Source: Candidatus Dormiibacterota bacterium
GTDB lineage: Bacteria; Vulcanimicrobiota; Vulcanimicrobiia; Vulcanimicrobiales; Vulcanimicrobiaceae
Assembly: GCA_035532035.1 (NCBI GenBank)
Contig: DATKRS010000032.1
Coordinates: 1-46,663 of the forward strand
Length of the DNA: 46,663 nt
Direction: 5' to 3'
The notes under the pieces are model-generated. The model saw only the letters and a list, made by a program, of their open reading frames with translations. It was not told the origin of the DNA and did not search any database. This document shows, one piece after another, positions 22,147-30,616 of the stretch; position 1 is the stretch's first letter; every line of letters begins with the position of its first letter. The translations under genes and the position numbers were made by a program.

Positions 22147-23111
22147 TGCACGACGTGCGCGACGCACCGGACCCGATGGAAGAGTCGGCATTGCACGATC
22201 TCGTGGAGCACTACTTCCGGGCGAGCTTCACGACGGAGAACCCGATCATCACGGAGGCCGTGAAGCGTATGCTCTCGGCGGGCGGCAAACGCTTGCGCCC
22301 ACGCATCACCCTGCTCGCCGTCCAAGCCTGCGGCGGCGATGCGGTGAGCGCGTTGCATCTCGCCGCGTACATGGAGCTGATTCACGTTGCGACGCTCATC
22401 CACGACGACGTCGTCGATCGCGCCGCGACCCGGCGCGGCGTGAACGCCACCGCGATCGATTTCGGTAACCGCACGAGCGTGCTCGCCGGCGATTATCTCT
22501 TCGCGTGGATCTTCAAGAACGTCACCGCAAACTACCCGCCGCCGATTCCGCAAGTGCTTTCCACCACGCTCGCGGAGATCTGCGACGGCGAGGTCCTGCA
22601 ACTGCACGCGCTCGGCGATCTCACGACGACGCTCGACGACTACCTTGCGATCGCGCGAAGGAAGACCGCCTCGCTCTTTGCCGCGGCTGCCGAATGCGGC
22701 GCTCTCGTCGGCGGAGGCAGCCCGGAGCAGGTTGCGGCGTTGCGCGGCTTCGGTGAAGCATACGGCGTCGCATTCCAGATGCTCGACGACTTGCTCGATC
22801 TCACCGGGGAGAGTGCGGCGCTCGGGAAGCCGGTCGGGAACGACCTCGCCGAGAAAAAGATGACCGTTCCATTGATCTTGGCACTCGCCCGCGGTGACTC
22901 CGCCTTTCGCAGCGCGGTACGCTCGTTCTTCACCGACGCAAGCGTACCGGTCGAGCGGATCATCGAAGCGATCGAGCGACAGGGGGGCGTCGACGCAACC
23001 CGAGACGAGATCGCACGCCACCTCGCTCTGGCCAAGGTTGCATTGCAGCCGTTACCGCCGAGCACGGCGAAGCAACGGCTGAGCGGTCTCGCCGACGCGC
23101 TCCTCGAATAA
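22143..23111 (+). CDS. Long-chain polyprenyl diphosphate synthase
   Basis: Trans-isoprenyl diphosphate synthase of 322 residues. Both aspartate-rich motifs are present: DDVVD at 88-92 and DDLLD at 215-219. GGKRLRP (47-53) and the GDYLFAWIF stretch complete the active site. It likely makes the hepta- to decaprenyl tail of menaquinone. Start ATG 22143 overlaps the menG stop (ATGA). Chain length is set by residues before the first DDxxD; small residues there (AAYMELIHVATLI) favour long products. No paired small subunit is present, so it is probably homodimeric. Confidence 0.9.
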   Translation: MMHDVRDAPDPMEESALHDLVEHYFRASFTTENPIITEAVKRMLSAGGKRLRPRITLLAVQACGGDAVSALHLAAYMELIHVATLIHDDVVDRAATRRGVNATAIDFGNRTSVLAGDYLFAWIFKNVTANYPPPIPQVLSTTLAEICDGEVLQLHALGDLTTTLDDYLAIARRKTASLFAAAAECGALVGGGSPEQVAALRGFGEAYGVAFQMLDDLLDLTGESAALGKPVGNDLAEKKMTVPLILALARGDSAFRSAVRSFFTDASVPVERIIEAIERQGGVDATRDEIARHLALAKVALQPLPPSTAKQRLSGLADALLE

Positions 23112-23122
23112 AGGAAGTTGCC

Positions 23123-23422
23123 ATGTTCATTCACCCCGCCTTTGCCCTCATCGACGCACCGATCATCATCGGCATCGTCGTCATAGCCGCGCTGCTTTTC
23201 GGCGCCGACAAGCTGCCGAAGCTCGCCCGTAGCGCCGGGCAAGCGAAGAAGGAGTTCATGATGGGCCAAGCAGAGGCCGACGAAGCCGTCCTTCGCGCAC
23301 GCGAAGAGGCGCGCCGCAAGGCCGAGGCCCAGAAGGCAGACATCATGGAAGGCGTCGAGGCCGGCTCGATAAGCGGCGAAGCCGTTCCTCCCCCCTCCGA
23401 CAAGGGGACGCTCAGCTCGTAA
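23123..23422 (+). CDS. tatA: Sec-independent translocase subunit TatA/TatB
   Basis: 99-residue single-span protein. The hydrophobic helix (IIIGIVVIAALLFGADKLPKLA, about 14-35) carries the FG hinge, followed by an amphipathic helix and a charged, alanine-rich tail. It polymerises with TatC to pass folded proteins across the inner membrane. AAGGAAG lies 6 bases before the ATG. The TatC gene is 11 bases downstream and a twin-arginine Rieske protein lies further on in the same direction. No separate TatB is seen, so a TatAC minimal system is likely. Confidence 0.88.
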   Translation: MFIHPAFALIDAPIIIGIVVIAALLFGADKLPKLARSAGQAKKEFMMGQAEADEAVLRAREEARRKAEAQKADIMEGVEAGSISGEAVPPPSDKGTLSS

Positions 23423-23433
23423 GACCGGCGATC

Positions 23434-24219
23434 GTGCCGCTTTCATCCATGCCGATACTCGACGAGCCCGCAAGCGATACGCAGTGGGATCAAAAAGAGA
23501 TGCCCTTCACCGAGCATCTGCGGGAGCTGCGCGCGCGTCTCCTGATCTCGCTCGCGACCGTCGGCGGCATCGCCGTGCTGCTCTTCATCCCTTCGAAAGA
23601 CGTGATCATATGGATGGTTCACACGTACTTCGCCGGCATCACCCTGCACGCATTCGGCCCAGCCGACGTCATCTTCACCGAGTTCAAGTTCTCCGTCATC
23701 GGCGGCATCGTCGTCGGCTTGCCCGTGTTGATCTATCAGTTGTGGATGTTTGTCGTCCCAGCCATTCATCCGCGCACGCGCCGCATGGTCTACGGCTTCA
23801 TCGCGCCGTCGATGCTGCTCGCCTTCGCCGGGCTGGCATTCGCACACTTCCTCGTGATTCCGCGCGTCGTCCATGCGCTGCTCGGCATCACCGACGCGGT
23901 CGCCACGCCGACGTTCGGCGTCGCACCCACGATCAACTTCGTGCTGATCCTGCTCGGCATCTTCGCAATCATCTTTCAGATGCCGATCGTGTTGATCGGC
24001 TTGGCCCGCCTAGGCATCGTCGGCTCGACCTCGCTGCGGCACTATCGCCGGCACGCGTTCTTCGCATTCTTCGTGATAGGCGGCATCGCGGCTCCGGATG
24101 GTAATCCGATGACGATGGCGCTCATCGCGCTGCCGATGTACGCGCTCTACGAGATCTCGATCTGGCTCATTCTCGTGCTCGAGCGCTCGTGGCACCGGCG
24201 CAGCCTTCCCACCACGTGA
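23434..24219 (+). CDS. tatC: Sec-independent translocase subunit TatC
   Basis: Receptor subunit for twin-arginine signal peptides, 261 residues with six hydrophobic spans. The family N-terminal motif MPFTEHLRELRARLL (23-37) and the conserved FTEFKFSVIGGIVVGLPVLIYQLW and PDGNPMTM segments are present. The start is GTG 23434; ATG 23449 is an alternative with no better ribosome site. Its stop overlaps the ResB start (GTGA). Expected substrates here include the Rieske protein at 26632-27282. Confidence 0.93.
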   Translation: MPLSSMPILDEPASDTQWDQKEMPFTEHLRELRARLLISLATVGGIAVLLFIPSKDVIIWMVHTYFAGITLHAFGPADVIFTEFKFSVIGGIVVGLPVLIYQLWMFVVPAIHPRTRRMVYGFIAPSMLLAFAGLAFAHFLVIPRVVHALLGITDAVATPTFGVAPTINFVLILLGIFAIIFQMPIVLIGLARLGIVGSTSLRHYRRHAFFAFFVIGGIAAPDGNPMTMALIALPMYALYEISIWLILVLERSWHRRSLPTT

Positions 24220-25541
24220 CGCGCGCGCTGACCCGGACCCTCGGCAACGTCACCGTCGGCGTCGCATTGCTCGCGCTCTGGGGAGTCCTCACGCTCGTGG
24301 GCGTCGTCGTCGAACAAGGAAAGGACGCCGCCACGTACTTCGCGTCCTATCCGGCACCGATCGCGCGCGCGATCATGCGGCTGAACTTCGACGACATCTA
24401 CCATAGCGGATGGTACTTGGCGAGCGTCGGTCTCGTCCTCGCCTCGATGACGGTCGCGACCTTCACGAAGGTCATTCCACGCCGTCTTCCCCCTCGCAGG
24501 GCGGTCACGATCGACGCGATTCCGCTCCACGCGCACGTCACCGTTCCGGGCAACGAAGCGTCGGTCCGGGAACGCGTCGAGCGTTTTTTCTCGACCCGCG
24601 GCTGGAAGATCGTACGGCACGACATCGAGGGTACGCAGTGGTCGTTCGCCGACCGCCATAACTGGGCGCGCATCGGCGTGCTCGTCAACCACACCGCGAT
24701 TCTCGTCATCGCCGCCGGCACAATTCTCTACTGGGCGCGCGGCTTTGCCGGCGAGACGGCGATTCTGACCGGTCAGACCGCGCAGATCCCGCAGACGCAC
24801 GCGCTGATCCGGTTGGACCGCTTCGCCTACACGATCGCGCCGGTGCTGACCAAGGGTGGCATGGTCTATCAACCGATCGATTACGTCTCACACGTGACCG
24901 TCGTCGGTCGCAACGGCCTCCCTACCCCGATGGTCGTACGCGTCAATCACCCGATCGACGTCGACGGGACGCTCGTATACCAAGCCAGCTATGGTTTCGG
25001 TATGCGCGTCACCGTGACGCACGACGGGAGGCCGGTACCCGCGCTGTCGCGCCACACGCTCGTCGAGGGCGATGCGCTCTCGATTCCCGGAACGACGCGC
25101 AGCGTCGTGTACGAGCGATTCGTCCCGACGGTCGACCGCCAAACGCACATGCCGTCGTCCGATCCACGCGTCACCAACCCCGCGGTCATTCTCTCGCTTC
25201 AAGAAGACGGCACGCCGCTCGGCGCCGTGCTCGATCCCCTTCGCTCGCCGGTCGATCTCGGAAACGGATGGCGCATCGTGCCGCAGCGAGCCGTGCTGTA
25301 CAGCGGCTTTCAGTACCGCTACGATCCCGGCGTTCCCCTCGTCGCGGCGGGCGCGGTACTGCTGCTGATCGGGCTCGTGATCTCGTTCTACTTCTTACCG
25401 GCTCGGCTGCACGTCCGCGTGGACCCGGCGGGCAAGGATGCGTCCACGGTGGGGCTCGCGGCCACGACCGTCAAAGGCTACGATATCTTCGAAACGCAGT
25501 TTCAAGAGCTCGTCGACGAGCTACGCAAGCACGTCGACTAA
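24216..25541 (+). CDS. resB: Cytochrome c assembly protein ResB/Ccs1
   Basis: Membrane protein of system II cytochrome c maturation, 441 residues. It has paired N-terminal spans (TVGVALLALWGVLTLVGVVVEQG and a second near 65-85), a third span with VNHTAILVIAAGTILYW, a large periplasmic domain (about 185-385) and a last span (AAGAVLLLIGLVISFYFLP). With CcsA it delivers and holds haem for ligation to CxxCH. GTG 24216 overlaps the tatC stop. The partner gene follows 24 bases later with its own AGGAAGG site. Confidence 0.88.
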   Translation: MTRALTRTLGNVTVGVALLALWGVLTLVGVVVEQGKDAATYFASYPAPIARAIMRLNFDDIYHSGWYLASVGLVLASMTVATFTKVIPRRLPPRRAVTIDAIPLHAHVTVPGNEASVRERVERFFSTRGWKIVRHDIEGTQWSFADRHNWARIGVLVNHTAILVIAAGTILYWARGFAGETAILTGQTAQIPQTHALIRLDRFAYTIAPVLTKGGMVYQPIDYVSHVTVVGRNGLPTPMVVRVNHPIDVDGTLVYQASYGFGMRVTVTHDGRPVPALSRHTLVEGDALSIPGTTRSVVYERFVPTVDRQTHMPSSDPRVTNPAVILSLQEDGTPLGAVLDPLRSPVDLGNGWRIVPQRAVLYSGFQYRYDPGVPLVAAGAVLLLIGLVISFYFLPARLHVRVDPAGKDASTVGLAATTVKGYDIFETQFQELVDELRKHVD

Positions 25542-25565
25542 TCGAATAAAAGGAAGGTTGCCCAC

Positions 25566-26546
25566 ATGCACGCGATGGCACTCGACGCCGTGCTCATGGT
25601 TCTCGCTCTGAGCTCCTACGCCGTTGGGGCGCTCGCTCTCGTCGTCTACTTCTTTTCGCGGGAAGGGTGGCTGCGCAACTTCGGTGCGACGCTTGCCGTG
25701 ACCGGGTGCGCGGCGCAGTTCGCGCAGCTCGGGGCGCGCTACGCCGAGACGCACATCTGGCCGTTGCTCAACCTGTACGGATCGCTCTCGCTCTTCTCGG
25801 CGATGTCCGTCGCGATCTTCATCGCCTTCGCGTTTCGCTACCGGCTCTGGTTCGCGGGCGGCTTCGTTCTCGCGCTCGCTGCCATCTTTTTGGCGTACGG
25901 CGTCACGTGGAACGAGGGCGTGATGCCGGCCGTTCCCTCGCTGCAGTCGTACTGGGCGAAGATCCACGTGCCGCTCGTCGTCTCGTCCTATGCCGCCTTC
26001 CTCGTCTCGTTCGTCTTCTCGATCCTCTACCTCGTGAAGTACTACGCGAACCGGCACTACGCCCGGCGCAGCACCACCTTCGCGGCGGCGGCCGCTGGCG
26101 GCGGCGCGGCACTGTTGACGTCGTTCGCGGTCGATACTCCGGCAGCCACGCTCAGCCCGGCGCTGCGCGACACGCCCGCGCTCGCGGCCGCCGCCGAGCA
26201 CGGGGATACCGTCGCGGAGTGGTTCAGTACGCTGCCGTCGCTCGCGCAGCTCGACGTGCTCGTCTATCGAGCGGTTGCGGTCGGCTTGCCGCTCTTGACG
26301 CTGGGCGTCATCACCGGCGCTGCCTGGGCGCACGAAGCGTGGGGCGCATACTGGCAGTGGGACCCGAAGGAGACGGCCGCGCTCGCCTCGTGGATCCTGT
26401 ATGCGGCGTACATGCATCTGCACACCCGCCATGCGTGGCGAGGCCTGCGGTGCAGCTGGTGGAGCGTCATTGGCTTCGCCTCGATCATTTTCTGCTATCT
26501 CGGCGTGAACATCTGGATAAGCGGTCTGCACAGCTACAAGATGTAG
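25566..26546 (+). CDS. ccsA: Cytochrome c synthase subunit CcsA/ResC
   Basis: Polytopic membrane protein of 326 residues that handles haem in system II cytochrome c assembly. The tryptophan-rich WWD-type motif WGAYWQWDPKET is at 259-270. Family histidines occur in AKIHVPLVVSSYA, in the HEAWG stretch and near HLHTRHAW. A Gly/Ala-rich insert at about 172-215 separates the middle spans. It pairs with ResB just upstream. Its obvious client is the cytochrome c domain encoded at 27301-28785. Confidence 0.9.
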   Translation: MHAMALDAVLMVLALSSYAVGALALVVYFFSREGWLRNFGATLAVTGCAAQFAQLGARYAETHIWPLLNLYGSLSLFSAMSVAIFIAFAFRYRLWFAGGFVLALAAIFLAYGVTWNEGVMPAVPSLQSYWAKIHVPLVVSSYAAFLVSFVFSILYLVKYYANRHYARRSTTFAAAAAGGGAALLTSFAVDTPAATLSPALRDTPALAAAAEHGDTVAEWFSTLPSLAQLDVLVYRAVAVGLPLLTLGVITGAAWAHEAWGAYWQWDPKETAALASWILYAAYMHLHTRHAWRGLRCSWWSVIGFASIIFCYLGVNIWISGLHSYKM

Positions 26547-26631
26547 CCGAGGGCGCTTCCCGGTCGCATTTGTGCAAAAGTCGCAACGCCCGGTAAAAGG
26601 GCGGACGTAAAATTACGAGTAATGGCGGGGT

Positions 26632-27282
26632 ATGTCGACTCATAGCGCGCAGGGCGCCCAAGAGCAGCCGGAGACGCCGGACGAGATTTCGCGGCGTTCC
26701 TTCATGGTCAAAGCCGTCGTCACCATGAGCGGTGTCATCGGCGTGGGTCTCGCGATTCCCATCATCGGCGGGCTAATCCCCGAAGCAGGCTCGGGGGCCG
26801 GCAGTTGGTCGCCGCTCACGCACGCCGAGTTGTCCGAGCTCGAAGCGGCGACGCGCAAGCCGGTGAAGCTGAGCTTCACGATGACGACGAAGGATGCATA
26901 TCTTCCCGAGCAGACGCTCGAGGATTACGTCTGGGGCATCAAAGTCGACCCCGCGCGATTTCGGGCGGCTCGTCCCGACATCTTCAACGGGCCAGGCGGT
27001 AAGCCCGACGTGCCGTACGACGTCGCCAACATGACCTTCGTCGTCTTCAGCCCGCTCTGCCCGCACCTGGGCTGCCGCTACGCTTGGGATGCGAGCGCGA
27101 ACAAGTTTCTCTGCCCGTGCCACGGCTCGGTCTACAACTTCGACGGCGCGCATCTCGCGGGGCCCGCTCCGCGCGGGCTCGACCCGTTGCCGCTCCGCGA
27201 AAAGAGCGGCATCGCGCAAGTTATGTGGATTCGATACCAGTCGACGACGCCCGACCGCATCGTCATCTCATATCAAGCGTAG
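26632..27282 (+). CDS. qcrA: Rieske iron-sulfur protein of a bc-type complex
   Basis: 216-residue [2Fe-2S] subunit of a menaquinol-cytochrome c reductase. Ligand boxes are CPHLGC (C143, H145) and CPCHGS (C161, H164), with disulfide cysteines C148 and C163. The N-terminus holds a twin-arginine motif SRRSFMVK (20-27) followed by a hydrophobic helix (VVTMSGVIGVGLAIPIIGGL), so export should use the TatAC pair upstream. An 85-base gap separates it from ccsA and contains a CGCCC/GGGCG stem at 26587-26603 and an AT-rich TAAAAT at 26608, possibly a local promoter. It precedes cytochrome b by 18 bases. Confidence 0.93.
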   Translation: MSTHSAQGAQEQPETPDEISRRSFMVKAVVTMSGVIGVGLAIPIIGGLIPEAGSGAGSWSPLTHAELSELEAATRKPVKLSFTMTTKDAYLPEQTLEDYVWGIKVDPARFRAARPDIFNGPGGKPDVPYDVANMTFVVFSPLCPHLGCRYAWDASANKFLCPCHGSVYNFDGAHLAGPAPRGLDPLPLREKSGIAQVMWIRYQSTTPDRIVISYQA

Positions 27283-27300
27283 GCCGTAGGAGCAACAACG

Positions 27301-28785
27301 ATGCTGAACTGGATCGAACAGCGCACCGGCTTCCTCTCGATGGCGAAGGACTTCCTCACCGAGGACGTCCCCGGCGGCGCGAGCTATTGGTACGTCTTCG
27401 GGAGCGCGACGCTCTTCGCGATGATCGTGCAGATAACGACGGGCATCTTCCTGACGTTTTGGTATGCGCCGTCTGCTGCAACTGCGTGGGAATCCACCCG
27501 CGCGATCTACCTGAATCCATTCGAGCATTTCGTCCTCTCAGTACACTATTGGGGCGCGACCGCGATGATCGCGCTTGTCTTCCTGCACTTGCTGCAAGTT
27601 GCCATCTTCGGCGCGTACAAAGCGCCGCGAGAGCTGCAGTGGGTCGTCGGCGTGCTTCTCCTGCTCGTGACGCTCGCGCTTGGTCTCACCGGCTATCTCT
27701 TGCCGTGGGATATGAACGCCTACTTTGCCTCGCAGGTCTCGCTGAACATCACGGGGACCGCGCCGATCGCCGGCCCCCTGATTCAGAGCATCGCACAGGG
27801 CGGCGGCGTGATGGGCACGGAGACGATCAACCGGTTCTTCGGCTTACACGTCTGGCTGATGCCCGCGCTGCTGCTGCTCCTCGTCGGCGCGCACTTAGCG
27901 ATCTTCCGCCACAACGGCTCCGCGGGCCCCGTTACCGATGACCGCCGTGGCCTGAAAGTCGGGCGCTTCTGGCCCGATCAGCTGTTCATGGATACGGTCG
28001 TCTCGTTCTCCGTCTTTCTGTTGATCCTGATCCTCGCATTCGTCGCGCCGCCGTTTCTCGATCAGAAGGCCGATCCGTCGAGCGCCGCATTCCAACCGTA
28101 TCCGGCGTGGTATTTTCTCGCACTCTTTGGAATGCTGAATCTCTTTCCACCGCAGCTCGACACCGTTGCGACGATCTACCTCCCGACGCTCTTCTTGCTC
28201 GTAGTTTTGCTCGTTCCGTGGATCGACCGTAGCTATACGCGCTCCTTCGGAACGCGCCGCGGTATCCTCGCGGGCGTCGTGCTCGTGGTCGCCGTCATAG
28301 TGGGCCTCTCGATACAGAGCCAGCTGCACATCATGGCACTGCAGGCTGCCGGACCGCCCTCGCTCGGCGAGGCGCAGATCCTTGCGGCACCCGTTGCGGC
28401 CGCTACGCCGGGGGTTGCGTCGGCCGCAGCCGCATCCACGGGCGCTTCCGGTGCGGCCACCTCCGCCTCCGCGGTGCACGGCGCGTCGGTCTTCTCGCAG
28501 AACTGTGCGAGCTGCCACGGAGCGCAAGGGCAGGGAATGCCCGGCGTCTTCCCCCCGCTTGCAAACAATCCGTTCGTCACCGGCGACCCGAGCAAAGTAA
28601 TCGATGTCGTCGAGAACGGGCTGCACGGCGCGGTCGCCGTCGCCGGAAAGACGTACAACGGCCAAATGCCGGCGTGGAAGAGCCAGCTCTCCACGCAAGA
28701 CGTTGCCGACGTGATCACCTACATTCGCACGAAGCTCGGCAATAACAATGCGTCGCCGGTCAGCGCGACGCAGGTCCCGAAATAG
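27301..28785 (+). CDS. Cytochrome b fused to a C-terminal cytochrome c domain
   Basis: 494-residue quinol-oxidising subunit. Residues 1-210 are the four-helix haem-binding cytochrome b/b6 part with haem ligands H82, H96, H183 and H198. Residues about 220-345 are the subunit IV-like part; its Qo motif reads PAWY (268-271) in place of PEWY. An Ala/Ser/Pro linker (about 352-392) leads to a mono-haem cytochrome c domain with CASCH (402-406) and probable axial M456 (GQMPAW). No separate cytochrome c1 gene follows, so this domain may take its role. A TAGGAG site lies 9 bases before the ATG. The product would need CcsA/ResB upstream. Confidence 0.9.
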   Translation: MLNWIEQRTGFLSMAKDFLTEDVPGGASYWYVFGSATLFAMIVQITTGIFLTFWYAPSAATAWESTRAIYLNPFEHFVLSVHYWGATAMIALVFLHLLQVAIFGAYKAPRELQWVVGVLLLLVTLALGLTGYLLPWDMNAYFASQVSLNITGTAPIAGPLIQSIAQGGGVMGTETINRFFGLHVWLMPALLLLLVGAHLAIFRHNGSAGPVTDDRRGLKVGRFWPDQLFMDTVVSFSVFLLILILAFVAPPFLDQKADPSSAAFQPYPAWYFLALFGMLNLFPPQLDTVATIYLPTLFLLVVLLVPWIDRSYTRSFGTRRGILAGVVLVVAVIVGLSIQSQLHIMALQAAGPPSLGEAQILAAPVAAATPGVASAAAASTGASGAATSASAVHGASVFSQNCASCHGAQGQGMPGVFPPLANNPFVTGDPSKVIDVVENGLHGAVAVAGKTYNGQMPAWKSQLSTQDVADVITYIRTKLGNNNASPVSATQVPK

Positions 28786-28860
28786 CGTAGCGAAGTTGAC
28801 GCCGCGTTTAGCGGCGGAAGCGCAGCGCAGCGCCAAGCGGCGCGCAACGTGCGCCGCTAT
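28785..28860. repeat. 76-bp direct repeat, copy 1
   Basis: A 76-base unit beginning GCGTAGCGAAGTTGACGCCG is present here and again at 28897-28972 with a single mismatch. It contains two internal palindromes: GCCGC/GCGGC around GTTTA (28801-28815) and AGCGGCGC/GCGCCGCT around a 7-base loop (28836-28858). Copy 1 starts on the last base of the cytochrome b-c stop codon. The layout resembles REP/RAYT-type or other extragenic palindromic elements. The family is not recognised. Confidence 0.85.
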
Positions 28861-28869
28861 TAGTGGGGG

Positions 28870-28893
28870 CCCACGCGGCGTAGTCCGCGTGGG
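28870..28893. other. Hairpin between the two repeat copies
   Basis: The 36-base spacer contains CCCACGCGG (28870-28878) and CCGCGTGGG (28885-28893), a perfect 9-bp stem with a 6-base loop, flanked by G runs. It lacks a T tract on either strand. It lies between convergent genes, so it could act as a bidirectional transcription barrier together with the flanking palindromes. Confidence 0.6.
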
Positions 28894-28896
28894 GGC

Positions 28897-28972
28897 GCGT
28901 AGCGAAGTTGACGCCGCGTTTAGCGGCGGAAGCGTAGCGCAGCGCCAAGCGGCGCGCAACGTGCGCCGCTAT
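28897..28972. repeat. 76-bp direct repeat, copy 2
   Basis: Second copy of the unit at 28785-28860, differing at one position (GCGTAGCG for GCGCAGCG). It overlaps the 3' end of the convergent glycosyltransferase gene: the last 17 codons and stop of that gene (28920-28972) are read from repeat sequence. The copies are in the same orientation. Confidence 0.85.
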
Positions 28973-30569
28973 AGAGAAACAACGCGGTCTTCGCAGCCGC
29001 CGCGACCTCGCGGCGGCTGCGCCCGTACGTGGGGTCGAATACCGGACGCGCTCGCGGAGCGACGACCCAAACGCGCGACGCTCCGCAGATCACCCGCCGG
29101 GGTTCGCGCGCTCCCCGCAGGCGCGGAGCGCCCGGTGACGCGAGCATCACGACACCCGGCTGCGTGTAGAAGACCAGCGCGTTCGACCCGGAGACGTCTT
29201 GGATCGCCACCACGTCGCCCGGTCTGCGCTCGCGGTCGATCACCGCGGCGAGGCGCGGAACCGGTTTGAAGGCTTCCGCGTGTGGAAGCACCGCGACCGC
29301 GAGCACGTCGATTGCGGCGAGCGTGGCTGCGGCCAGCGCGTAGGGCGCCGCCGATATGGTGCTGCGCCGTACGAGGAGCACCGCCGTCACAAGCGATCCG
29401 AGAAAGATCGCCGCAGCCGCCCCGACCAGCGGCGGAACCGCAGAAGCGACCGCCGACGTCAAGCGGTTCTCGTGCGAGAAGAGGCGGATCGCAATCGCGA
29501 ACAGCCCGATCGTCACCGGAACGACGGCGGCAGCGACGACCGCCCAACGCGTCGCACCTCGTCGCGCCACGGCGTCGAAGTAGAGCGCCGTCACGATAGC
29601 GAGGCCGGGCAGCTCGAGGGCGACGTAGTTCGGAAGCTTCGTCTGCGCGAAGCTAAAGAAGAGCAGTGGCACGACGATCCATACGAAGCTCAAGCGCCAC
29701 AAGCGATTTCGACGAGCCTCTCCGGTTCCGTAGGCAATGGCGGGTGCTAAGAACGCAATCCACGGGAAGAATCCGAGGATGAGCACGGGGACGTAGTACC
29801 AGACCGGTCCGGACTGATTCTCGATGACGCCGGCATATCTCCCGAACGTGTAATGTCCGATCAGCACGAGCACGCTTGCGCCGCCGGCTCGGCACGCGAG
29901 CGCAACGAACCACGGAGCGACGATCGCGAGGAAGGCAGCGACGCACAGAACCCACGCGCGCGCGCGCGGAACGCGCACGTCGGCGCGGCTCCAGTACGCA
30001 TACGGCAAAATGACGAGCAGCGCAACCACCGGCGCGACCGGCCCCTTTGCAAGAAAACCGAGAGCTGCAGCGACGGTACCGTAGAGATAGTAGCGGTCTT
30101 TACCGGTCTCGAGGCCACGGAACCACATGAGCAAAGCCGTCATGACTGCGAGATCGAGCACCGCATCCATGATGGCGAGCCTGCCGATGACCGCTTGCAT
30201 CAGCGCCGACGACAGGATGATCCCGCCGAGGATGCCGGCGCGCTCGCCTGCCTCCCGTGCCAAGACGTAGGCAATCACGCCGGCCATCGCGACGCTCGCG
30301 AGCGCCGACGGAAGTCGCAGCGCAAAGGCCGTCGCACCAAAGACGTGCGCAAAGGCTGCGGCAATCCAAAAGTAGAGCGGGGGCTGAACGAACCACGGCT
30401 GGCCGTTCAGGTGCATGACGATCCAGTCGTGACGAAGGAGAATCTCGCGTGCTACTTCTCCATAGGCCGTCTCGCTGTTGTCCCACAGCGTCCCGGCACC
30501 GAGCCCGGGAAGCGTGGCGAGCGCGCCGACGGCCGCACCGATAAACGCCGCGCGCACGGGCTTCTCCAT
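28920..30569 (-). CDS. ArnT/PMT-like lipid-linked sugar glycosyltransferase
   Basis: 549-residue polytopic protein of the GT-C fold (dolichyl-phosphate-mannose or undecaprenyl-phosphate-sugar dependent). The first periplasmic loop has TLWDNSETAYGEVAREILLRHDWIV followed by QPWFVQPPLYFW, matching the family WDE/ArY and KPPLxyW region. About 11 hydrophobic spans follow, then a soluble C-terminal part from about 430. Such enzymes transfer sugars to lipid A, proteins or polymers in the periplasm; the acceptor here is unknown. ATG 30569 is preferred over upstream codons that would run through the divergent haem gene. The final 17 residues (from YSGARC) derive from a repeat element. Confidence 0.8.
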   Translation of the reverse strand: MEKPVRAAFIGAAVGALATLPGLGAGTLWDNSETAYGEVAREILLRHDWIVMHLNGQPWFVQPPLYFWIAAAFAHVFGATAFALRLPSALASVAMAGVIAYVLAREAGERAGILGGIILSSALMQAVIGRLAIMDAVLDLAVMTALLMWFRGLETGKDRYYLYGTVAAALGFLAKGPVAPVVALLVILPYAYWSRADVRVPRARAWVLCVAAFLAIVAPWFVALACRAGGASVLVLIGHYTFGRYAGVIENQSGPVWYYVPVLILGFFPWIAFLAPAIAYGTGEARRNRLWRLSFVWIVVPLLFFSFAQTKLPNYVALELPGLAIVTALYFDAVARRGATRWAVVAAAVVPVTIGLFAIAIRLFSHENRLTSAVASAVPPLVGAAAAIFLGSLVTAVLLVRRSTISAAPYALAAATLAAIDVLAVAVLPHAEAFKPVPRLAAVIDRERRPGDVVAIQDVSGSNALVFYTQPGVVMLASPGAPRLRGAREPRRVICGASRVWVVAPRARPVFDPTYGRSRREVAAAAKTALFLYSGARCAPLGAALRFRR

Positions 30570-30616
30570 AGGTGCTAAACGGTGTTTGCCGGGCGTTTGG
30601 GGAACTCTTCCCTGCC

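Noticed and set aside
28785-28972. Repeat-spacer-repeat layout that could be read as a minimal CRISPR array
   Set aside because: Only two copies, the unit is 76 bp with two internal palindromes, the spacer is itself a perfect hairpin, and no cas gene is nearby.
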